NCBI GenBank assembly: GCA_002482005.1
Contig: DLFD01000051.1
Location: 17,177-43,394 of the forward strand
DNA length: 26,218 bases
Source: Lachnospiraceae bacterium UBA7729
Lineage (GTDB): Bacteria > Bacillota > Clostridia > Lachnospirales > Lachnospiraceae
Reading direction: 5' to 3'
This document shows, piece by piece, positions 14,169-21,151 of the stretch; within the stretch, counting starts at the first letter, position 1, and every line of letters starts with the position of its first letter. The notes under the pieces were generated by a model. That model was not told the origin of the DNA. It made no database searches and worked only from the letters and a program-made list of their open reading frames with translations. Position numbers and translations under genes: made by a program.

Positions 14169-15122
14169 ATGAGTTCGTGCACGCTTTGCCCGAGAAACTG
14201 CAAGGCTGACAGGCTGGCCGGCAAGGCTGGAGTCTGCGGAGTCCCGGCCGATCTTTATATTGCCAGGGCGGCTCTTCACTTCTGGGAGGAGCCCTGTATC
14301 TCAGGCAGCAGGGGTTCCGGAGCGGTTTTCTTTACGGGCTGCGGGCTGAAGTGCATCTACTGCCAGAATGCGCCGATCTCCGGGACGGATGCTCTAAAGG
14401 AGCCCCTTCTCGGGAAGAAAGTCTCTCAGGAGCATCTTGCGGAGATCTTCCTGAAGCTGCAGAATGAGCAGGGGGCGAACAATATCAATCTTGTCACGGC
14501 TGTACAGTACATTCCGCAGGTGGCCGAGGCACTGAGGGAAGCGAAAGACCGGGGGCTGAAGATCCCTGTTGTCTACAATTCCAGCGGCTATGAGAAGGTG
14601 GAATCCCTGAGGCTTCTGGAAGGACTGGTGGATGTCTGGCTTCCGGATCTCAAGTATATGGACCCGGAGCTGGCGAAGAAGTATTCTTTCGCCCAGGATT
14701 ATCCGGAGGCGGCCAAAGCCGCTGTCTCTGAGATGGTCAGACAGGCAGGAGAGCCGGAATTCTACACAGACGAGGCAGGTCAGAAGCTGATCCGGAAGGG
14801 AGTGATCGTGCGGCATCTGCTTCTTCCGGGACATGTGAAGAATGCGAAGGCGGTCGTGAAGTATCTCCATGAAACTTACGGCAATTCCATCTACATCAGT
14901 ATGATGAATCAGTACACGCCGATGGAGACCCTGAAGGATAGGATCCAGGATGACGAGTGGAAAGACAGAGATCATGAGCTTCTGACCCGGAAGGTCACGA
15001 AGCGTGAATATGAGAGGTTGATTGACTATGCAGTCGAGATCGGAGTCGAGAACGGGTTCCTGCAGGAAGGCGGGACCGCGAAGGAAAGCTTCATTCCATC
15101 CTGGAACGGGGAAGGTGTCTGA
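14169..15122 (+). CDS. PflX-like radical SAM protein (COG1313 type)
   Basis: The 317-aa protein resembles pyruvate formate-lyase activating enzymes but belongs to the uncharacterised PflX group. The ATG at 14169 is preferred because GGAAG lies 5 nt upstream and the promoter maps just before 14139, the longest possible start. The N-terminus carries a Cys set C4-x2-C7-x3-C11 and C23 (CTLCPRNC...GVCG), typical of the group and a possible extra metal site. The SAM cluster motif is C58-GLK-C62-IY-C65, followed by QNAPIS. Later segments include VYNSSGYEKVESL and VWLPDLKYMDPELAKKYS, as in this family. The glycyl-radical or other target is unknown; no pyruvate formate-lyase gene lies in the window. 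The RlmD-like gene overlaps its 3' end by up to 95 nt, so the two are likely co-transcribed. Confidence 0.9.
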   Translation: MSSCTLCPRNCKADRLAGKAGVCGVPADLYIARAALHFWEEPCISGSRGSGAVFFTGCGLKCIYCQNAPISGTDALKEPLLGKKVSQEHLAEIFLKLQNEQGANNINLVTAVQYIPQVAEALREAKDRGLKIPVVYNSSGYEKVESLRLLEGLVDVWLPDLKYMDPELAKKYSFAQDYPEAAKAAVSEMVRQAGEPEFYTDEAGQKLIRKGVIVRHLLLPGHVKNAKAVVKYLHETYGNSIYISMMNQYTPMETLKDRIQDDEWKDRDHELLTRKVTKREYERLIDYAVEIGVENGFLQEGGTAKESFIPSWNGEGV

Positions 15123-16530
15123 AGGGAAACAGACCTCTGCAGGGAAACAGACTTCTGCAGAGGGCAGCCAGCATAGAGATGGCAGAGATCCTTCCGGCAG
15201 CAGTAAACGGCGCCCCCCGCGTCGGGAATGGAATCGAAGGACAGAAAATTCCCCTGGACCGGTAAGAGCAGGGGGACCGGCAAATTCCCCTGGACCGGTA
15301 AGAGCAGGGGGACCGGCAAAGTCCGCTGGAACGGCAAGAGCTGCAGGCCCGTCAAAGTCCTTAAAGGATGGAGTCTGCCCGATCAGCAGAAAGTGCGGAG
15401 GCTGCGATTACCAGGGAATTGAGTATGAAAAGCAGCTTCAGAAGAAGGAAGCCCATATCCGCTTCCTGCTGAAGGATGCTGTGAAGACGATCCACCCGAT
15501 CCTGGGCATGAAGGATCCGCTGCATTACAGATGCAAGGTGCATGCAGCATTTGACCACGATGGGAAAGGCAATCCAATCTCGGGAATCTATGAGAAGAAT
15601 TCTCATATAGTGGTGCCGATGGACAGCTGCATGATCGAAGATGAGAACGCCGATGCCATCATCGTATCCATAAGGAACCTGCTGCGTTCCTTTAAGATCA
15701 GGACGTACGATGAGGACACCGGATACGGGCTGCTGAGGCATGTGCTGGTGAGAAAGGGCTATGCGACCGGCCAGTATCTGGTCGTTCTGGTTGTGACGAG
15801 CCCGGTCTTCCCGGGAAAGAATAACTTCGTGAAGGCACTGAGGAAGGAGCATCCGGAGATCACATCCATCGTGCTGAACATCAACGATCTGGATACGTCC
15901 ATGGTCCTGGGAGAGCGGAATATTCCGATCTACGGACCGGGATCTATCACGGATGAGCTCTGCGGACATAAGTTCCGGATCTCCCCGAATTCCTTCTACC
16001 AGGTCAATCCGGCACAGACGGAGATCCTCTATAGGAAAGTGCTTCAGTATGCGGACCTGACCGGGAAAGAGGAAGTCCTGGACGCCTACTGCGGAACCGG
16101 GACCATCGGGATCATTGCTTCGGACAAGGCTGGCCATGTGACAGGGGTCGAGCTGAACAAGGATGCGTTGAGAGACGCCGTCAGCAATGCAAGAGGGGAG
16201 AAGATCAGAAATATTGACTTCATCTGTGATGATGCGGGCGATTATCTGAGTTCTCTGAACGGCCTTTTGGATATCGGGCAGAAGGCTGCCATGCCGGACG
16301 TCATTATCATGGACCCGCCGAGGACCGGAAGCACACCGGCATTCATCAAAGCCGCGGCATTATCGGGGGCGAAGACGATCGTGTATGTCTCCTGCGGTCC
16401 GGATACTCTGGCAAGAGATCTTGATCTCTTCGAGGAACTTGGCTATGAAGCGCTGGAAGCCCAGCCCTGCGACCTGTTCCCGTACACAGCTCATTGCGAA
16501 GTGGTTGTGAGACTCAGACGATTCGGCTGA
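15028..16530 (+). CDS. rlmD: RlmD/TrmA-type 23S rRNA uracil-C5 methyltransferase with repeat-built N-terminus
   Basis: The 500-aa SAM-dependent methyltransferase probably modifies a uracil in 23S rRNA. The Fe-S motif CPISRKCGGCDYQGIEYEKQL begins about 115 residues in. The Rossmann core has VLDAYCGTGTIGI, GVELNKDA and DVIIMDPPRTG, and the catalytic Cys is in YVSCGPDTLARDL. The usual N-terminal TRAM domain is missing. In its place is a basic, Ser/Gly/Pro-rich, probably disordered stretch encoded by two DNA tandem repeats (GKQTSA twice; the 12-residue NSPGPVRAGGPA about 2.5 times). The start is uncertain: ATG 15028 lies inside the previous gene, and TTG 15022 and GTG 15115 are alternatives; no start follows before the Fe-S motif. 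The exact target (RlmD-like versus RlmCD-like) cannot be told by eye. Confidence 0.88.
   Translation: MQSRSESRTGSCRKAGPRRKASFHPGTGKVSEGKQTSAGKQTSAEGSQHRDGRDPSGSSKRRPPRREWNRRTENSPGPVRAGGPANSPGPVRAGGPAKSAGTARAAGPSKSLKDGVCPISRKCGGCDYQGIEYEKQLQKKEAHIRFLLKDAVKTIHPILGMKDPLHYRCKVHAAFDHDGKGNPISGIYEKNSHIVVPMDSCMIEDENADAIIVSIRNLLRSFKIRTYDEDTGYGLLRHVLVRKGYATGQYLVVLVVTSPVFPGKNNFVKALRKEHPEITSIVLNINDLDTSMVLGERNIPIYGPGSITDELCGHKFRISPNSFYQVNPAQTEILYRKVLQYADLTGKEEVLDAYCGTGTIGIIASDKAGHVTGVELNKDALRDAVSNARGEKIRNIDFICDDAGDYLSSLNGLLDIGQKAAMPDVIIMDPPRTGSTPAFIKAAALSGAKTIVYVSCGPDTLARDLDLFEELGYEALEAQPCDLFPYTAHCEVVVRLRRFG
15124..15159. repeat. 18-bp direct repeat, two copies, in frame
   Basis: GGGAAACAGACNTCTGCA occurs at 15124-15141 and 15142-15159, one mismatch. 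It encodes GKQTSA twice in the RlmD-like N-terminal region and starts just after the stop codon of the PflX-like gene. Confidence 0.8.
15246..15353. repeat. 36-bp in-frame tandem repeat, three copies
   Basis: Copies 15246-15281 and 15282-15317 are essentially identical; 15318-15353 is diverged. A period of 36 keeps the frame and encodes the 12-residue NSPGPVRAGGPA, then a degenerate KSAGTARAAGPS. Confidence 0.85.
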
Positions 16531-16568
16531 CCATTTTTCACTTGTTCAGATAAGAAATAATTCATGAA

Positions 16569-16586
16569 ACTACCTGTTTGGGTAGT
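16569..16586 (+). terminator. Weak hairpin after the RlmD-like gene
   Basis: ACTACC (16569-16574) pairs with GGTAGT (16581-16586) around TGTTTG, followed by a pyrimidine-rich GGTCTTCCTCCCTTCC rather than a T-run. It may be a weak terminator. The rest of the gap to 16712 shows only a TCCGGATG direct repeat. Confidence 0.3.
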
Positions 16587-16711
16587 GGTCTTCCTCCCTT
16601 CCTTATCGGAAAATAGGATCACAGAATGACTGATCTCCGGATGAACAGGTTTCCGGATGGAGGGACAGCCGCTTTATGCGGTATCTGAAAAGAGCAAGGG
16701 AGGAATCTGAT

Positions 16712-17551
16712 ATGGGACTGTTTTCAAAGAAGGAATGTGTCCGCTGCGGCAAGAAGGCGGGGCTTCTGACAAGGAAGAAACTGGCGGACGGCGATTATCT
16801 CTGCGGTGACTGCGCCGATCTCTGCAGCCCGGAGCTGACATCGGACGATTTCCGGAATATGACGCTCGATGATGTGGAAGAACATATCGAGGAAGTGGAA
16901 GAGGACGAGGACAGGTACGAGAATGAGTTCCACAGAACAAGAACGATCCGTACGCAGATGGTCCTCAAGAATCATGATATCGTCTACGTGGATGATACCC
17001 ATGGCTGGTGGGTGAACGCCACCAGGCAGCATCCGGACGTCTTCACATTCAGCCAGGCCGGCGACTGTCATCTGGACCTCGATACAACGCTCAGAAGCGA
17101 TGATAACGATGATGATCACGATCATGAGGATTTTCTGGAAGATATGTTCCGTGGAGCGGCGTTCATGCAGATGCGGATGCAGTACCCGGAGCTTCCGGTC
17201 TGCCCTCCGAATGAAGAGATCCAGAAGATGGAGTTCGTCATCTATATCAATGACCGTGCGCCGATCACGGAGGTCCGTATCCCGGTCATGGACGCGATCA
17301 TACCAAGCCAGGGCGATATCGAAGGCGGATATGAGTGCGCTTATCAGCTGCTGAACCTCTTCAGGAGCATGAAACAGAAGCATGCTGATTATGAACAGGC
17401 TGCAGCATCCCAGACGAAAGCAGCACAGCCTGCACAGGCGGCGGGCGGCGACATGACGGAGCAGCTGATGAACCTTAAGAAGCTTCTGGATGCGGGAATC
17501 CTCACTCAGGACGAGTTCAACGCAAAGAAAAAACAGATCCTCGGCCTGTGA
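16712..17551 (+). CDS. Zinc-ribbon (DUF4428-like) and SHOCT-domain protein
   Basis: The 279-aa product starts at the ATG at 16712 with AGGGAGG 8 nt upstream; the longer frame from 16676 has no binding site. Residues 9-34 form a C2-C2 zinc ribbon (CVRCGKKAG...YLCGDC) resembling DUF4428. A very acidic helical segment follows (about 47-75), then a beta-rich middle with VYVDDTHGWWVN and a poly-acidic loop SDDNDDDHDHED. After an Ala/Gln linker (about 228-247) the last 30 residues, MTEQLMNLKKLLDAGILTQD and the following EFNAKKKQIL, are a SHOCT motif. No membrane segment is seen. SHOCT tails often mediate oligomerisation; the function of this domain combination is not known. No obvious operon partner. 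Confidence 0.88.
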   Translation: MGLFSKKECVRCGKKAGLLTRKKLADGDYLCGDCADLCSPELTSDDFRNMTLDDVEEHIEEVEEDEDRYENEFHRTRTIRTQMVLKNHDIVYVDDTHGWWVNATRQHPDVFTFSQAGDCHLDLDTTLRSDDNDDDHDHEDFLEDMFRGAAFMQMRMQYPELPVCPPNEEIQKMEFVIYINDRAPITEVRIPVMDAIIPSQGDIEGGYECAYQLLNLFRSMKQKHADYEQAAASQTKAAQPAQAAGGDMTEQLMNLKKLLDAGILTQDEFNAKKKQILGL

Positions 17552-17596
17552 TGGCTGACAGGCAGGACAGAAAGAATCCTGTGAAAGGATCCTGAA

Positions 17597-17731
17597 GTGT
17601 ACAGAATGCCGGACGGAAACACATCTGCCCCGTTCTGCAGCTACAGCCGAGGAGACTATGTAGTCACCGCGGCGACAGATGTATCGATAGAAGGTTCAGG
17701 ATTACAAAGCGGGGATCCTCGGTATCTGTGA
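17597..17731 (+). CDS. Short ORF ending in the dispersed 29-bp repeat
   Basis: AAAGGA (17584-17589) sits 7 nt before GTG at 17597, opening a 44-codon frame; ATG at 17606 would give 41 codons. The peptide includes PFCSYSRGDYVVTAATDVSI and ends GDPRYL. The codons for RYL-stop are part of the 29-bp repeat shared with the left edge of the window, so a related ORF may end there too. At the DNA level CCGAGGA (17651-17657) can pair with TCCTCGG (17716-17722), giving a possible RNA fold. It may be a small protein, a gene fragment, or not coding. Confidence 0.3.
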   Translation: MYRMPDGNTSAPFCSYSRGDYVVTAATDVSIEGSGLQSGDPRYL

Positions 17732-17748
17732 TGTCGAGTTGGTTGACA
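17720..17748. repeat. 29-bp dispersed direct repeat, copy 2
   Basis: It matches window positions 1-29 with one mismatch. It ends exactly against the coaX stop codon (17749-17751). In this copy the tail forms an inverted repeat TGATGTC (17729-17735) / GACATCA (17745-17751), which is partly lost in copy 1. Confidence 0.75.
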
Positions 17749-18519
17749 TCAGTTCATATGGTATACGGCGAGCAGCCCTTTCAGCAGCAGGTCCGGGTCG
17801 TGGATGACTTTTTCCCGGATCCAGGGGAGGACATAGCGGCTGTTGCCGCCGGTCACGATGACTTTGAGGTCCGGGAGGTTATAGTCCTCCCGGATCCTTT
17901 TTATGACGCCGTCCATCATGATGCCGGTCGAGGCGACTGCCCCGGAGATCATGTTGGAGATGGTGTCGCGGCCGAGCAGGCTTTCTGCGGGTTCCGCGGT
18001 CAGCTGGGGGAGCTTGGCCGTCCGGTCTGCCTGAGCATCGAGGCTCAGCTGGACTCCGGCGGAGATCATGCCGCCGATGAAGTTGGCGTCTCTGTCCGTC
18101 ACGGACAGAGTGGTGCAGGTCCCAAGATCATAGACAGCTGCCGGCGTGCCGTAGAAGGCAATCGCAGCTGCCATGTCCACCAGACGGTCCTGGCCGAAGT
18201 TCGAGGTATCATAGAGCTTTGTCCCGATGCCGGTCCTAAGGCCAGTGTTCATCTGCAAGGCTTCTTTTCCGGTCACCCGGAGCAGAGCACTTTTCAGGAT
18301 GGGATCGACTTCGGGAACGACCGAGGAGATGATCGAGCCTTCGATGCTTTTCGGGTCGATACCCCCGGAGGCAAGAATGCGGCGGAGCTCGAACGCCATC
18401 GACTGAGGAGTCCACTTGCGCCGGGTCTCAAGCCGGTCCGTGAAAAGCAGGCTGTCGCCGTCGAACAGTCCGATTACGATATTGGAATTGCCTGTGTCCG
18501 CTGTGATGACTTTGCTCAT
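17749..18519 (-). CDS. coaX: Type III pantothenate kinase
   Basis: The 256-aa enzyme phosphorylates pantothenate, the first committed step of coenzyme A synthesis. The ATG at 18519 has AGGAGG 7 nt upstream. ASKHA-fold motifs are visible: the phosphate loop ADTGNSNI (7-14), GQDR (109-112) with the catalytic-base Asp111, and DLGTCTT (131-137). IGGMISAGVQLSLDA and VTGGNSRY are also typical of CoaX. Type III enzymes are not inhibited by CoA. It lies downstream of the pantothenate-type ECF S component on the same strand, separated by a hairpin. An extended -10-like TGTTATTAT on the minus strand just after that hairpin (about 18582-18574) could give coaX its own promoter. Confidence 0.97.
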   Translation of the reverse strand: MSKVITADTGNSNIVIGLFDGDSLLFTDRLETRRKWTPQSMAFELRRILASGGIDPKSIEGSIISSVVPEVDPILKSALLRVTGKEALQMNTGLRTGIGTKLYDTSNFGQDRLVDMAAAIAFYGTPAAVYDLGTCTTLSVTDRDANFIGGMISAGVQLSLDAQADRTAKLPQLTAEPAESLLGRDTISNMISGAVASTGIMMDGVIKRIREDYNLPDLKVIVTGGNSRYVLPWIREKVIHDPDLLLKGLLAVYHMN

Positions 18520-18580
18520 GCCGTTCCTCCTGAAAAATATGCTGCCAAAGGCGAATGGTACAGCTCTTATCGGATAATAA

Positions 18581-18632
18581 CAGAAAATATCCCCGGAAAC
18601 GTATGAAGTTTTCCGGGGATATCCTTTTTCTG
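18581..18632 (-). terminator. Strong hairpin between panT and coaX
   Basis: ATATCCCCGGAAA (18587-18599) pairs with TTTCCGGGGATAT (18610-18622), and the outer CAGAAA/TTTCTG arms (18581-18586, 18627-18632) extend the stem. On the minus strand a TTTTCTG follows the main stem. It probably ends or attenuates panT transcription before coaX. Confidence 0.7.
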
Positions 18633-18645
18633 TGTCTTCTTCTCT

Positions 18646-19278
18646 TCAGCGTCTGTGCAGTGCCCTGGCGACCAGAAGTCCTACGGTCCCGCCGAGGATG
18701 CAGCCGGCTGCTGCTTCGATCAGTCCCTGGGTCCCTACCATAGCAACGACAAGACCCATCGGATTGACTGCTCCGAGCTTCTCAGCCATGCCCTGCATGT
18801 AATCGGAATGATAGAAGAAAATCATCAGGGAGCTCATGAAGAACAGGGTGTTCAGAAGCGGAGCCGCAAGCCCTGTCAGATAATAGGTGACCGGCTTATT
18901 GGTGATCCTGTGAAGTCCTTTGAAGATGAGTCCGGTGAAGATGCCCATCAGCATCCTTGCGACGATCGCGGTGACGAATACGCCGAACGGACTGACCTGA
19001 AAGAGAGCGGAAAGCAGTCCGCTCGCTCCGGTGATCGCATTGACGAAACTGGTGAGACCAAAGACTGCCGCACAGATGAAAGCGCCCATGGGGCCGATCA
19101 GCATGGCTGCGATGGCGACTGGAATGGTGACAAGGGATACGCTCAGGATCGGTGTCCTGAGGGTCCCAAGCGGGGTAAGCCCCATGATCAGGGTGATTGC
19201 AATCAGGATTGAGGTCTCCGTCATGAACCTGATCCTGGAATCGGTCCTTGCCGGTGCTGCTGCGGTTACTGTAGCCAT
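18646..19278 (-). CDS. ECF transporter S component, probably pantothenate (PanT-like)
   Basis: The 210-aa membrane protein is the substrate-capture subunit of an energy-coupling-factor transporter. The ATG at 19278 has AAGGAG about 8 nt upstream; the longer frame to 19404 has no such site. About six hydrophobic segments are seen, beginning with TSILIAITLIMGLTPLG, then VTIPVAIAAMLIGPMGAFIC, a Leu/Phe-rich third segment, VFVTAIVARMLMGIFTGLIF, a segment near YYLTGLAAPLLNTLFFMSS, and a last Gly/Ala-rich helix. No ATPase or T-component gene is nearby, so it would share the cell's common ECF module. Pantothenate specificity is inferred from the neighbours coaX and coaBC; another vitamin is possible. 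Confidence 0.85.
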   Translation of the reverse strand: MATVTAAAPARTDSRIRFMTETSILIAITLIMGLTPLGTLRTPILSVSLVTIPVAIAAMLIGPMGAFICAAVFGLTSFVNAITGASGLLSALFQVSPFGVFVTAIVARMLMGIFTGLIFKGLHRITNKPVTYYLTGLAAPLLNTLFFMSSLMIFFYHSDYMQGMAEKLGAVNPMGLVVAMVGTQGLIEAAAGCILGGTVGLLVARALHRR

Positions 19279-19580
19279 AGGAAATTCTCCTTCCCGTAGA
19301 TGTGGCTCCCGGTCCTTCTCTTTTCGATGCCGCTTTCTGCAGGAAGAAGATACGCTGATAAGCATAAAAAAAGCGGGAACCGGAATCAGAAATACTTCTG
19401 ACAATAGTTACCGACCAGAGGAAAGGAGTCTCAAAGCGATCGTCTCATCACAATAAGTCCGCCGGCATATGCCTGGCTGCTCTGCCCCGGGATGGATCTG
19501 CTGAGCACATAGATATGAAATTCTCCTTTGCTGCCGTTCTGGTCAAACAGATATAGCGCACTTTCATTATGGCACAATCC

Positions 19581-19700
19581 GGCGAAAATGCAAGGCGGTC
19601 CAGGCATTGAATCCGGTACATGCGAAAATGCAGGACATTCCAGGCACTGAATCCGGTACATGCGAAAATGCAGGACATTCCAGGCACTGAATCCGGTATA
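19581..19700. repeat. 40-bp tandem repeat, three exact-period copies
   Basis: Copies at 19581-19620, 19621-19660 and 19661-19700 share ATGCAGGACATTCCAGGCAC and CATGCGAAAATG blocks; copies 2 and 3 are nearly identical. The array lies in the roughly 560-bp gap between divergent panT and coaBC, which otherwise holds the panT leader and a weak coaBC promoter. Confidence 0.88.
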
Positions 19701-19716
19701 TGCGGGGACGCGGACC

Positions 19717-19745
19717 TTTACAATTACGGAAAACAGAGATAGCCT
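19717..19745 (+). promoter_or_regulatory. Possible coaBC promoter
   Basis: TTTACA (19717-19722), 17-nt spacer, TAGCCT (19740-19745). The -10 is poor, so this is tentative. The leader would be about 90 nt. Confidence 0.35.
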
Positions 19746-19841
19746 GTCTTAGAGAAAGAAAAACCGGAAAGGGTCCGGGAATACTGAAAAGACAGGATAA
19801 TGCCGGGCGGATGCCCCGGAGAGAGACAGGGAGGATATCGG

Positions 19842-21050
19842 ATGCTGAAAGGAAAACATGTGCTACTCGGAGTCACTGGCGGGATCGCCGCCTACAAAGC
19901 GTGCGAGCTTGCTTCGGCGCTGATGAAGCAGCACGCAGATGTGAACGTGATCATGACGGAGAATGCCACGCAGTTCGTGTCGCCGCTGACATTTGACGCA
20001 CTGACTCATAACAGAACGGTGACTGACACATATGACAGGCAGCATTCCTATGAGGTGGAGCACATCTCGCTTGCACAGAAGGCAGATGTCCTGATGATCG
20101 CGCCTGCGACCGCCAATGTGATCGCGAAGCTTGCAGGTGGCCTTGCGGACGACATGCTGACGACGACAGCGCTCGCCTGCGTGTGCCAGAAGCTGATCGC
20201 CCCTGCTATGAACACCAATATGTACGATAATCCCGCGACGCAGCGGAATCTGAGACAGCTGAAGGAGGATGGATGGGAGATCATCGAGCCGGATAGCGGG
20301 AGACTTGCCTGCGGCGCCGTCGGCAAAGGGAAGCTTGCTTCACCGGAAACTCTTCTGGAGGCGATCGATCATGCCATCGCGCAGCCGAAGGACATGAAGG
20401 GGCTGAAAGTTCTTGTCACCGCCGGACCAACCCAGGAAGCCCTGGACCCGGTCCGCTATCTGACGAACCACTCCAGCGGAAAGATGGGCTACGCCATCGC
20501 CATCGCGGCCGCGCAGAGAGGCGCCGACGTGACCCTGGTGACGGGCCGGACGAATCTGCCGCGTCCGAACTATATGAAAGTTGTGGATGTCGTAAGCGCC
20601 GAGGATATGTACCAGGCAGTAACCGGAGCAGCGGCAGATGCTGACATCATCATCAAGGCAGCGGCGGTCGCCGACTTCAGACCCGAGCATGTGGCTTCGG
20701 ATAAGATCAAGAAGATGGACGTGGACGGAAAACCGTGCCTGCCGCTTGAGAAGACCCGGGATATCCTGGGATATCTGGGAGAGCACAAGAACGAACACCC
20801 TGGCCAGATCCTTTGCGGTTTCTCCATGGAGACAGAGCACATGGTCGAGAACTCCAGAAAGAAGCTGGAGAAAAAGAACCTGGATATGATCGCAGCCAAC
20901 AATGTCAAGGAGAGCGGAGCCGGATTTGAGGTCGATACGAACCGGCTTACACTGATAACGGGGGACGGAGAGCGGACACTTCCGCTGATGAGCAAGTATG
21001 ACGCGGCAAACGCTCTGCTGAGTGCGCTGATGGCAGAAGAGAAGGAATGA
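19842..21050 (+). CDS. coaBC: Bifunctional phosphopantothenoylcysteine decarboxylase/synthase
   Basis: The 402-aa enzyme carries two consecutive steps of CoA synthesis. The ATG at 19842 has AGGGAGG 7 nt upstream; the longer frame from 19800 is not needed. The CoaC flavoprotein half (1 to about 185) has GVTGGIAAYKA (10-20), the catalytic His at H74 (YEVEHIS), IAPATANVIAKLAGG (86-100), PAMNTNMY (121-128) and the substrate-clamp Cys157 (RLACGAVGKGK). The CoaB half (about 186-402) has VTAGPTQEALDPVRYLTNHS, SGKMGYAIA, AAAVADFRP (273-281) and AANNV. It is divergent from coaX and panT, and together they cover pantothenate uptake to phosphopantetheine. CoaD and CoaE are not in the window. Confidence 0.97.
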   Translation: MLKGKHVLLGVTGGIAAYKACELASALMKQHADVNVIMTENATQFVSPLTFDALTHNRTVTDTYDRQHSYEVEHISLAQKADVLMIAPATANVIAKLAGGLADDMLTTTALACVCQKLIAPAMNTNMYDNPATQRNLRQLKEDGWEIIEPDSGRLACGAVGKGKLASPETLLEAIDHAIAQPKDMKGLKVLVTAGPTQEALDPVRYLTNHSSGKMGYAIAIAAAQRGADVTLVTGRTNLPRPNYMKVVDVVSAEDMYQAVTGAAADADIIIKAAAVADFRPEHVASDKIKKMDVDGKPCLPLEKTRDILGYLGEHKNEHPGQILCGFSMETEHMVENSRKKLEKKNLDMIAANNVKESGAGFEVDTNRLTLITGDGERTLPLMSKYDAANALLSALMAEEKE

Positions 21051-21086
21051 GCAGTCATTCCGGAATCCTCTGCCATGAGTTTTTTT
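21031..21086 (+). terminator. Intrinsic terminator overlapping the coaBC 3' end
   Basis: TGGCAGA (21031-21037) pairs with TCTGCCA (21069-21075), with an inner perfect GGAATGA/TCATTCC stem (21044-21050, 21055-21061), followed by TGAG and seven T (21080-21086). The stop codon (21048-21050) lies inside the inner stem. Confidence 0.75.
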
Positions 21087-21096
21087 GTATAAACTG

Positions 21097-21105
21097 TGTT
21101 ATAGT
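21097..21105 (+). promoter_or_regulatory. Extended -10 promoter of the alpha-hydroxy-acid oxidase gene
   Basis: TGTTATAGT at 21097-21105 is an extended -10 (TGn plus TATAGT). No clear -35 lies 17 nt upstream. A start near 21112 gives a 40-nt leader with AAGGAGG at 21137-21143. Confidence 0.5.
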
Positions 21106-21151
21106 AAGAATAAATATCGTAATCTAAGTAACTCCAAGGAGGATATCAGCA

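Noticed and set aside
17649..17725. tRNA-like fold (7-bp closing stem)
   Set aside because: No proper D, anticodon or T arms and no TTCRA T-loop; the pairing alone is not enough.
17728..18606. 292-codon plus-strand open frame over coaX
   Set aside because: Antisense to coaX, whose motifs and ribosome binding site are clear.
19581..19700. CRISPR array
   Set aside because: The 40-bp units are directly adjacent with no unique spacers, and no cas genes are present.
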